Below the pieces are notes generated by a model. The model did not search any database. It was not told the DNA's origin and saw nothing but the letters and a program-made list of their open reading frames with translations. A program made the translations under genes and the position numbers. Positions 1-4,885 of a stretch of DNA of 22,441 nucleotides are shown piece after piece. The stretch's first letter is position 1. The number at the start of each line of letters is the position of its first letter. Origin of the DNA: JAVKSM01 sp039583705 (GTDB lineage Bacteria > Actinomycetota > Actinomycetes > Mycobacteriales > Pseudonocardiaceae); NCBI GenBank assembly GCA_039583705.1, contig JAVKSM010000044.1, forward strand, positions 1 through 22,441, in the 5' to 3' direction.

Positions 1-77
1 ACACCAGCCGGTTCGCGCCGAGCGACGGCAACCGGCAGGGCTGGTACGGCGGGATGCGGTCCGGGAGGGCGTCGTGA
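1..77 (+). CDS. 3' end of an unidentified upstream gene (partial)
   Basis: An open frame enters from the left edge (codons in phase with position 3) and stops at TGA 75-77, giving a 24-residue tail rich in Gly, Arg and Ser with a QGWYGGMR stretch. Its stop overlaps the GTG of the next gene in the arrangement GTGA, the translational-coupling overlap used repeatedly elsewhere in this window. That overlap is the main reason to believe it is real. Too little sequence is present to name the protein. Confidence 0.45.
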   Translation, partial: TSRFAPSDGNRQGWYGGMRSGRAS

Positions 78-598
78 CCGGACCGCTGCGAGCGCAGGAC
101 ATCCGCCGGCACCTGCATGACCTCGCCACCCGCACCTTCGAGGGCAGCTCGGAGTGGCCCGACCGGGTGGCGCTGTTCGACCGAGCGGTGGACCTGATCG
201 ACCCGCTGGTGCGCTCGGTGCTGGCCGAGGCCGACGCGGAGTTCCTCGACGGGACGGGGACCGTGCAGCGCCGGCGGACCGAGCACGACGACGGCAGCGT
301 CGCCGAGCGCTGGGAGCTGTCATGGCCGCGGCAGCGCGCCGCCACCGGCCGGGACGGCGGCCCGGTGCCTCCGGTGCAGGTGGTGGCGCTGTTCCTGCGC
401 ACCTTCACCCACCCGCACCTGCGGGGCTCCCGAGCCGGGGACTGGCCGTTGCAGGTCACCAGCGAGGCGGACGCGCGGCGCCAGGAGCCGATCCTGCGGG
501 CACTGGTGGAGGCCGAGCTGCACCAGCGGATCTACGAGGGACGGTGGTGGGTGGTGCCGTCGGCGGTGCGCCGGTACGGTGAGCCGCCCGCCGGCTAG
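74..598 (+). CDS. Conserved-looking hypothetical protein, 174 aa
   Basis: The product is a 174-residue soluble protein with no signal peptide or membrane segment. The N-terminal half is charged and probably helical (RRHLHDLATRTFEG, then FDRAVDLIDPLVRSVL). The middle carries a charged strand-like segment around SVAERWELSW, and the C-terminal part has RIYEGRWWVVPSAVRRYG. I do not recognise a family and see no catalytic motif. The GTG start overlaps the stop of the preceding frame by 4 bp, which suggests translation coupled to that gene. It converges on the fructosamine-kinase-like gene on the other strand, with 47 bp between the stops. Codon third positions are strongly G/C as in neighbouring genes, and the other frames over this stretch look like shadows. 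Confidence 0.75.
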   Translation: MTGPLRAQDIRRHLHDLATRTFEGSSEWPDRVALFDRAVDLIDPLVRSVLAEADAEFLDGTGTVQRRRTEHDDGSVAERWELSWPRQRAATGRDGGPVPPVQVVALFLRTFTHPHLRGSRAGDWPLQVTSEADARRQEPILRALVEAELHQRIYEGRWWVVPSAVRRYGEPPAG

Positions 599-607
599 TC
601 GGCCCTT

Positions 608-621
608 GGTCGCTGGCGACC
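608..621. terminator. Candidate bidirectional terminator hairpin
   Basis: GGTCG and CGACC form a 5-bp stem around CTGG, between the convergent stops at 598 and 646. There is no T-tract on either strand, as is common for hairpins in very GC-rich actinomycetes, so this is a placement-based inference. Confidence 0.35.
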
Positions 622-630
622 CACGGATCC

Positions 631-654
631 CCAGGTCACGCCAGGTCACGCCAG
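631..654. repeat. 10-bp tandem duplication at the end of the kinase gene
   Basis: The 10-mer CCAGGTCACG occurs twice in immediate succession (631-640 and 641-650), followed by the start of a third copy (CCAG). The second copy contains the minus-strand stop codon of the fructosamine-kinase-like gene (646-648). The first copy supplies a second TGA ten bases further on, in another frame. Confidence 0.9.
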
Positions 655-1497
655 GGCGAGCACGGACCTCGCCGCAGCCACCGCCTGCCCGACGTATCCG
701 CCGCCGAAGAGCACCACGTGCACCAGCAGGGGGAAGAGTTGGTGCAGCCCCACACGCCGCTCCCACCCGTCCGCACGTGGGGCGACCTCGTCGTAGGCGG
801 CCAGGATCCGAGCCAGGTGCGGGCAGCCGAACAGCGCGAGCATGGCCAGGTCGGTCTCCCGGTGCCCGCCGTGGGCCGCCGGGTCGAGCAGCCACGCCCG
901 ACCGTCGGCGGCCCACCGGACGTTGCCCGACCACAGGTCGCCGTGCAGGCGGGCGGGCGCTTGCGGCGGTCCAGCCACCCCGGGCAGCACCGCGCAGGCC
1001 CGTTCCACCACGGCCGCGTCGCGGGCGTCCATCGTCCCGTCGTCCACCGCCCGGCGCAGGTAGGGCAGGACCCGGTGCGCCACGTACCACGACGGCCAGG
1101 GCTGGGCCGGTCCCCAGGGCGGGACGAGGTTGCGCATCGGCGCCCGTCCGATCCAGGCCTCGGTCGGGCCACCGGGCGGCGCCGCGCCGAACTGCCGCGC
1201 CCCGGCGCCGTGCAGCGCGGCCAGCCCCCGCCCCAGTTCCTGGGCGGCGGCCGCCGTCGCCGGGCCGGCCGGCACGTGCTCGAGCACCAGCCAGTCCTCG
1301 TCGTGCCCCAGCATCCCCGGCAGTGGCACCGCTCCGGCCGCAGCCAACCAGGCGAGCCCGGCCGCCTCGGCCACCGCCGCCCCTGGCGCGTGCTTGGCGA
1401 CCACCGTCGTGCCGTCGACCAGATCGACCACCGACACGGCGCCACCCTGCCAACGTGCCACCGGCCGCCCGATGAGCCGCCGCACCGCCTCGGTCAC
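646..1497 (-). CDS. Fructosamine-3-kinase family protein (protein deglycation kinase)
   Basis: The 283-residue product has the aminoglycoside-phosphotransferase-like fold of the fructosamine/ribulosamine 3-kinase family. Visible features are a likely ATP-binding lysine near K35 (VVAKHAPG), the catalytic loop HGDLWSGN at 185-192 with D187 as presumed base, and the metal-binding LLDPAAHGG at about 203-211 followed by ETDLAM. Known members phosphorylate sugar amines attached to protein lysines so the adduct falls off. Bacterial members often prefer ribulosamines and erythrulosamines. I chose GTG at 1497 because it overlaps the TGA of the phosphatase gene (GTGA); a GTG at 1515 is also possible. 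The phosphatase lies directly upstream in the same transcript, suggesting a joint role. The exact substrate cannot be read from sequence. Confidence 0.88.
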   Translation of the reverse strand: MTEAVRRLIGRPVARWQGGAVSVVDLVDGTTVVAKHAPGAAVAEAAGLAWLAAAGAVPLPGMLGHDEDWLVLEHVPAGPATAAAAQELGRGLAALHGAGARQFGAAPPGGPTEAWIGRAPMRNLVPPWGPAQPWPSWYVAHRVLPYLRRAVDDGTMDARDAAVVERACAVLPGVAGPPQAPARLHGDLWSGNVRWAADGRAWLLDPAAHGGHRETDLAMLALFGCPHLARILAAYDEVAPRADGWERRVGLHQLFPLLVHVVLFGGGYVGQAVAAARSVLALA

Positions 1498-1973
1498 ATC
1501 CGCTCCCGCACCCACTCCACCAGCCCGGGGGCCGCCGCTTCGATCATCTCCAGCACGTCGTCGAAGCCGCCCCGGCCGCCGTAGTACGGGTCGGGCACGC
1601 CCGCGCCCGGCGGTGCGGTGGGGTCGAAGGAGCGCAACAACCGTACCCGGTCGGGGTCGGGAAGGAGCCGGCGCAGGGCGGCGACGTGCTCCCGGTCGAG
1701 CGCGACGAGCAGGTCCGCGGCCAGCAGCTCCTCGTCGACCTGCCGTGCGGTGTGACGGTCGGAGTAGCCGCGGCGCCGCAGCACCTCGCCGGCCCGCGGG
1801 TCAACCGGTTCCCCGACGTGCCAGCCGCCGGTGCCCGCGCTCCTCACCCGCACCGCCGCGGCGAGCCCGGCCCGCTCCAGGTGCGCGGCGAGCACCTTCT
1901 CGGCGATCGGCGACCGGCAGATGTTGCCGGAGCAGACGAACACCACGAGCAGCCTCGGTCCGGGGTTGTTCAC
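1494..1973 (-). CDS. Low-molecular-weight protein tyrosine phosphatase family
   Basis: The product is about 159 residues, the usual length for this family. The phosphate-binding loop CSGNICRS (C14 to S21) matches C-x5-R-S with nucleophile C14 and R20. The general-acid region is PDPYYGG with D128. Between them is the family-typical HTARQVDEELLAADLL stretch. The frame stays open upstream to 2093, but the P-loop should lie near the N-terminus, so I chose GTG at 1973. GTG at 1946 is an alternative. A GGGAGG sequence lies upstream of 1973 but rather far away. The gene is followed with a 4-bp overlap by the fructosamine-kinase homologue. Some LMW-PTP family members act on ribulosamine 5-phosphates, which fits this pairing as well as tyrosine dephosphorylation. 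Confidence 0.88.
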   Translation of the reverse strand: MNNPGPRLLVVFVCSGNICRSPIAEKVLAAHLERAGLAAAVRVRSAGTGGWHVGEPVDPRAGEVLRRRGYSDRHTARQVDEELLAADLLVALDREHVAALRRLLPDPDRVRLLRSFDPTAPPGAGVPDPYYGGRGGFDDVLEMIEAAAPGLVEWVRERM

Positions 1974-2099
1974 GCCGACCAGTCTGGTCCGCTTCCTCCC
2001 CCGGCCGGCCAGGCCGGGTACGACCCCTGGCCGGGGCGGTCTGGCAGCCTTGACGTCGCCTCGCATGGCGTGCCGCGCCCGGATCCGCCACACTGGCAG

Positions 2100-2205
2100 C
2101 CAGGTGGAGGGGAGTATCCCCCCGTGACGGCCTCGTCAACACGGCGCGCACAGCGGCGCCCGGGGTCGTCAGCCGGTCCCGAGCCGGCGGGAGAGACCTC
2201 CGGTC
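2100..2205 (+). promoter_or_regulatory. Probable yybP-ykoY (manganese) riboswitch upstream of terC
   Basis: The leader of the TerC-family gene shows the two hallmark loops of the yybP-ykoY class: GGGGAGTAT at 2109-2117 on the 5' side and GAGACC at 2193-2198 on the 3' side. GGAGG (2106-2110) can pair with CCTCC (2197-2201) to close the base stem. A strong internal hairpin joins CCGTGACG (2122-2129) to CGTCAACACGG (2134-2144), and GCCGG (2172-2176) can pair with CCGGC (2184-2188). This RNA class senses Mn2+ and commonly precedes TerC/Alx and Mn-efflux genes. The boundaries are approximate. The ribosome-binding site GGAGG at 2226-2230 lies just downstream, so control of translation is possible. 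The identification is by recalled consensus, not by a covariance search. Confidence 0.75.
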
Positions 2206-2237
2206 GATGACGCACGTCGTCCGCCGGAGGTTCTGTC

Positions 2238-3239
2238 GTGAACGTCGCGGTGTGGGTCTGGATCGCCACCATCGGCGGCCTGCTCGCACTGCTGGCCGTC
2301 GACCTGTTCGTGGTCGACTACCGGCCGCACCGGGTGACGATCCGGGAGGCCGCCCGCTGGGTCGTCGGCTACGTCGCGCTCGCCGCCCTCTTCGGCGCGG
2401 GTGTCGCGGCGCTCGCCGGCCAGCGCTACGCCGGGCAGTTCTTCGCCGGCTACCTCACCGAGTACTCACTCTCCATCGACAACCTGTTCGTCTTCGTGGT
2501 CGTCGTGCGCGCGTTCGCGGTACCCGAGATCCAGCAGCACAAGGTGCTGCTCTTCGGTGTCCTCATCGCGCTGCTCCTGCGCGGCTTCTTCATCGCCGCC
2601 GGTGCCGCCGCGATCACCACGTTCGACTGGGTCTTCTACCTCTTCGGCGGGTTCCTCGGCTACACGGCGGTCAGGCTGGCCCGGTCCGGGACCGGGATCG
2701 GGATCGGGAAGGAACGGGAGTTCGAGGACAACGCTGTGCTCCGACTGGTGCGCCGTGCGATGCCGGTGACCGAGGGCCATCGCGGGTCGCGGGTGTTCCT
2801 CACTGTCGACGGCAAACGACGGCTCACCCCGATGCTCGTCGTCATGGTGGCGATCGGGACCACCGACCTGCTCTTCGCGCTGGACTCCATCCCGGCGATC
2901 TTCGGGCTGACCCGGGAGCCGTACCTGGTCTTCACCGCGAACGCCTTCGCCCTCATGGGCCTGCGGCAGTTGTACTTCCTGCTCGGGGGGTTGCTCGACA
3001 GGCTGGTGTACCTCTCGGCGGGACTCTCGGTCATCCTGGCCTTCATCGGGGTCAAGTTGGTGCTCGAGGCGCTGCACGGCAACGACCTGCCGTTCCTCAA
3101 CGGCGGGCGCCCGCTGCCGGTCCCGGAGATGGGGACGTGGCTCTCCCTCGGGGTCGTCATGGGGGTGCTCGCGGTAGCCACGGTGGCCAGCCTGCTCAAG
3201 GTGCGGCGGGATCCCGCGGCGGTGTGCAAGCGCGGCTGA
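2238..3239 (+). CDS. TerC/Alx family integral membrane protein
   Basis: The 333-residue protein has about eight or nine hydrophobic segments and the two internally similar acidic membrane motifs of the TerC family: SLSIDNLFVF around D81 and FALDSIPAIF around D216. A hydrophilic cytoplasmic loop (roughly 145-195) separates the two halves. Members are linked to tellurite resistance and to manganese export, probably including metal loading of secreted enzymes. The manganese-riboswitch-like leader favours a manganese role here. The GTG start at 2238 is set by GGAGG seven bases upstream. A run of GGGATC hexamers in the loop encodes a GTGIGIGK stretch. The gene appears to be a single-gene transcript, followed by 67 bases before the SOS-controlled small gene. 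Confidence 0.93.
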   Translation: MNVAVWVWIATIGGLLALLAVDLFVVDYRPHRVTIREAARWVVGYVALAALFGAGVAALAGQRYAGQFFAGYLTEYSLSIDNLFVFVVVVRAFAVPEIQQHKVLLFGVLIALLLRGFFIAAGAAAITTFDWVFYLFGGFLGYTAVRLARSGTGIGIGKEREFEDNAVLRLVRRAMPVTEGHRGSRVFLTVDGKRRLTPMLVVMVAIGTTDLLFALDSIPAIFGLTREPYLVFTANAFALMGLRQLYFLLGGLLDRLVYLSAGLSVILAFIGVKLVLEALHGNDLPFLNGGRPLPVPEMGTWLSLGVVMGVLAVATVASLLKVRRDPAAVCKRG

Positions 3240-3293
3240 CCACCCCGGGACGGCCCCCTGGCGCTGGCAGGTGCGTCGGCGCCGAAGCCCAGC

Positions 3294-3307
3294 TAGGATC
3301 GAACAGG
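3294..3307 (+). promoter_or_regulatory. -10 element of a probable leaderless promoter
   Basis: TAGGAT at 3294-3299 fits the actinobacterial TANNNT -10 pattern. Spacing of about seven bases places the transcription start at or next to the GTG start codon at 3307, so the mRNA would have no leader. There is no recognisable -35, and there is no ribosome-binding site upstream of the GTG. Confidence 0.55.
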
Positions 3308-3314
3308 TGTTCGA
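3299..3314. promoter_or_regulatory. Perfect LexA operator (SOS box)
   Basis: TCGAACAGGTGTTCGA is a dyad with perfect 7-base half-sites (TCGAACA and TGTTCGA) around GG. It matches the actinobacterial and Gram-positive LexA box TCGAAC-N4-GTTCGA exactly. It overlaps the end of the -10 hexamer, the predicted transcription start and the start codon at 3307, the position where bound LexA would block transcription. Confidence 0.85.
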
Positions 3315-3615
3315 TTCACAGGGGAGCCTGCCCGGCGGTCGGCGGTTCGACCCTCCGCTGCGGGTGTGGATCGACCTGCGGGCGCTGTTGCCGAGAGCCA
3401 AGGAGGTGCCGTTCGCCGCTCAGCCGGGGCTCTTCGTCGGCGGGGACGCCGCCGGGTGGCTCTACGGGCTCTACCCGAGGGCCGATGGCGGTCAGCTCGC
3501 GTGGGTTGCCTACCGGGTCGGGTCGGCCGACGGACGGCTGTCGTGCTGGGTGCGGCACTTCGCCCCCGTCCAACTGGTGCGCCACCGGACGGTGCGGAGC
3601 ACGCGCCGCTGGTGA
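3307..3615 (+). CDS. Small SOS-regulated protein of unknown function, 102 aa
   Basis: The product is 102 residues, with no signal peptide or membrane span. It is rich in aromatic and basic residues with short predicted beta-like stretches (LRVWIDLRALLPRA, AAGWLYGLYPRAD, LAWVAYRVG, LSCWVRHFAPVQLVRH), compatible with a small barrel, though no family is recognised. GTG 3307 is chosen because it lies at the expected transcription start of a TAGGAT promoter and inside the LexA operator. A longer frame starting at 3271 would place the operator within coding sequence and is less likely. The operator implies induction after DNA damage. A hairpin covers its stop codon, suggesting a one-gene unit. A role in repair, damage tolerance or cell-cycle arrest is only guilt by regulation. 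Confidence 0.75.
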   Translation: MFDSQGSLPGGRRFDPPLRVWIDLRALLPRAKEVPFAAQPGLFVGGDAAGWLYGLYPRADGGQLAWVAYRVGSADGRLSCWVRHFAPVQLVRHRTVRSTRRW

Positions 3616-3630
3616 GGGCGTCCTCACCGG
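3609..3630 (+). terminator. Hairpin over the stop codon of the SOS gene
   Basis: GGTGAGG (3611-3617) pairs perfectly with CCTCACC (3622-3628) around GCGT, and C3609-G3630 and T3610-G3629 can extend the stem. The TGA stop (3613-3615) lies in the 5' arm. No T-tract follows. Confidence 0.5.
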
Positions 3631-3758
3631 CTCCAGCCGGGGAGGTGTGCGGGGCACCAGACCTTCCGGTGCGAGAATGCCCGGCGCGGGCAGCCGAGGA
3701 CGGTGACACCGGCCGGGCTCGAACCGGTTGGGGTAGTTGTCGGATGCGCGCGACCTGA

Positions 3759-3779
3759 GGTGGCTTCGGCCATGCCACC
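3759..3779. other. Hairpin in the 211-bp gap between two small genes
   Basis: GGTGGC (3759-3764) and GCCACC (3774-3779) form a 6-bp stem around a loop containing TTCGG. It lies in the gap 3616-3826, where I see no convincing gene. It could be a terminator or part of the 5' region of the next small gene; the sequence does not decide. Confidence 0.3.
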
Positions 3780-3826
3780 CCGTGCCGAAGCGAAGCGCCA
3801 GGCATTGCGGACTCTGAGCGGCGTTC

Positions 3827-4108
3827 ATGGGGCGTCGGTTGTTCCTGACCGGCGCCGGTCAGGCGACCTACTTCGCCTATCCGGCCGCGCCCCCCTGGTG
3901 GGCCTCCGAGCACAGCTACCTCGCAGGACACGTCGAGCGGATCACGCCGCGGGGATGGACGGCGATCGGGCTCGACAGCAGTGGGGTCCTGCTCAACCAG
4001 GGGCAGGCGCTCGCCAACCCGGTGGCGGCGATGCCCTCCCCGCACGCGGGCAGCGGTGCCGGGCGTGGGGCCGGTGCGCTCACCGCCAGCCCGGCGGCCG
4101 TGCGGTGA
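3827..4108 (+). CDS. Hypothetical small protein, 93 aa
   Basis: A 93-residue frame begins at ATG 3827, four codons after an in-frame TGA, so no longer start exists. The first 65 residues look protein-like, with aromatics (ATYFAYP, PPWWASEHSYL) and an amphipathic ITPRGWTAIGLDSSGVLL. The last 25 are Gly/Ala/Pro-rich and low in complexity. No clear ribosome-binding site or promoter precedes the ATG, which weakens the call. Points in favour are neighbour-like G/C bias at third positions and a hairpin exactly over its stop codon. It ends 20 bp before the convergent MBL-hydrolase gene. I do not recognise the family. Confidence 0.5.
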   Translation: MGRRLFLTGAGQATYFAYPAAPPWWASEHSYLAGHVERITPRGWTAIGLDSSGVLLNQGQALANPVAAMPSPHAGSGAGRGAGALTASPAAVR

Positions 4109-4113
4109 CGGCC
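4096..4113 (+). terminator. Hairpin over the stop codon of the 93-aa gene
   Basis: GGCCGT (4096-4101) pairs perfectly with ACGGCC (4108-4113) around GCGGTG. The TGA stop (4106-4108) is inside the structure. There is no T-tract. Confidence 0.4.
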
Positions 4114-4120
4114 CGCGTGT

Positions 4121-4142
4121 CGCGCCGGCTACCAGCCGCGCG
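4121..4142 (-). terminator. Hairpin over the stop codon of the MBL-fold gene
   Basis: CGGCT (4126-4130) pairs with AGCCG (4134-4138) around ACC. CGCG (4121-4124) with CGCG (4139-4142) extends the stem past one bulged C. The minus-strand TAG (4131-4129) lies at the loop. Confidence 0.4.
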
Positions 4143-4806
4143 CCCGCCACTCGACCAGGTGCGGGCGCTCGGCGGCGAGCGTCGTGTCCGCACCGTGGCC
4201 CGGGTACACCCAGGTCGAGTCCGGGAGCCGGCCGAAGACCTTCGCCTCCAGGTCGTCCATCAGCGACGCGAAGTCCTTGGGGCTCGTGGTACGGCCGGGG
4301 CCGCCGGGGAACAGCGAGTCACCGCTGAACAGGTGCGGCTCGCCGGACGGGTCACGGTAGAGCAGGGCCACCGAGCCGGGGGTGTGGCCGACCAGGTGGA
4401 TCACCTCGAGCACCGCTTCGCCGACCCGCACCGTCTCGCCGTCCTCGAGGGTCGCGTCAGGCGCGACGGGCAGATCCGGCGCGTCCAGCCGATGCGCCAG
4501 GGTGCGCACCCGGCACGCCCTGGTCACCACCTCCAGCGCCTGCCAGTGGTCGGCGTGCAGGTGGGTGGTGACGACCGTGGCCAGCCGCTCGCGATCGACC
4601 TCGTGGTCGACGAGGTCCAGCAACCGGTCCGGCTCGTTGGCCGCGTCGACGAGCAGCGCGTCGCCGGTGTGGGAACAGACCAGCAGGTAGGCGTTGTTGT
4701 CCATGGGGCCGACCGAGACCTTGCTGATCGCAAGCGCGTCGAGCTCACGGCGCATTGCCGGTCCGCCCGGGGAGACCCGTCCGGTGTAATCGGTGAGCAC
4801 GTCCAC
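4129..4806 (-). CDS. Metallo-beta-lactamase-fold hydrolase (glyoxalase II-like)
   Basis: The 225-residue protein carries the MBL-fold metal ligands: HLHADH at 82-87, then GHTPGS, FSGDSLFPGG and a C-terminal YPGHG. These residues bind two metals in glyoxalase II-type thioester hydrolases and relatives. The early PMDNNAYLL stretch is typical of this actinobacterial subgroup. The substrate is unknown; a thioester or a small-molecule ester are both plausible. The start is taken as GTG 4806, which follows a TACGCT -10 element by six bases and would give a leaderless mRNA. The frame is open to 5019, and ATG 4842 is an alternative. It is divergent from uvrA, an arrangement also seen in mycobacteria. 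Confidence 0.88.
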   Translation of the reverse strand: MDVLTDYTGRVSPGGPAMRRELDALAISKVSVGPMDNNAYLLVCSHTGDALLVDAANEPDRLLDLVDHEVDRERLATVVTTHLHADHWQALEVVTRACRVRTLAHRLDAPDLPVAPDATLEDGETVRVGEAVLEVIHLVGHTPGSVALLYRDPSGEPHLFSGDSLFPGGPGRTTSPKDFASLMDDLEAKVFGRLPDSTWVYPGHGADTTLAAERPHLVEWRARGW

Positions 4807-4812
4807 AGGCCA

Positions 4813-4818
4813 AGCGTA
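4813..4818 (-). promoter_or_regulatory. -10 element for the MBL-fold gene
   Basis: Read on the minus strand this is TACGCT, fitting TANNNT, with six bases to GTG 4806. It implies a transcript beginning at or beside the start codon. There is no clear -35. Confidence 0.45.
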
Positions 4819-4836
4819 GTTGCCGGGGCGTACCCC

Positions 4837-4842
4837 TAGCAT
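4837..4842 (+). promoter_or_regulatory. -10 element for uvrA
   Basis: TAGCAT fits TANNNT and would start transcription near 4849, leaving a short leader with GGGAG before GTG 4886. It directly abuts the inverted repeat GGGG-CGTA-CCCC (4825-4836). No LexA box of the TCGAAC-N4-GTTCGA type is visible between 4806 and 4886. Confidence 0.4.
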
Positions 4843-4885
4843 GACGAGGATCTCTGGGGGCGGCGCGGGGAAGAAGGGAGATTCG

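Noticed and set aside
579..1584. Overlapping plus-strand frames opposite the fructosamine-kinase gene
   Set aside because: Their products are Arg/Pro/Gly-rich without domains; the minus-strand frame has clear kinase motifs.
2050..2055. TTGACG as a -35 element for terC
   Set aside because: No acceptable -10 hexamer lies 16-19 bases downstream. CACACT (2089-2094) is too far away, so the terC promoter is left unassigned.
3708..3724. Minus-strand sequence resembling a tRNA T-arm (ACCGG-TTCGAGC-CCGGC)
   Set aside because: The arm is canonical, but no matching acceptor strand, D-arm or anticodon stem-loop can be found upstream on that strand. It is probably chance or at most a remnant.
3718..3733. 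A second possible LexA site beginning TCGAAC upstream of the 93-aa gene
   Set aside because: Only one half-site is present (TCGAACCGGTTGGGGT). The other half does not match GTTCGA, and it lies over 90 bp from the start codon.
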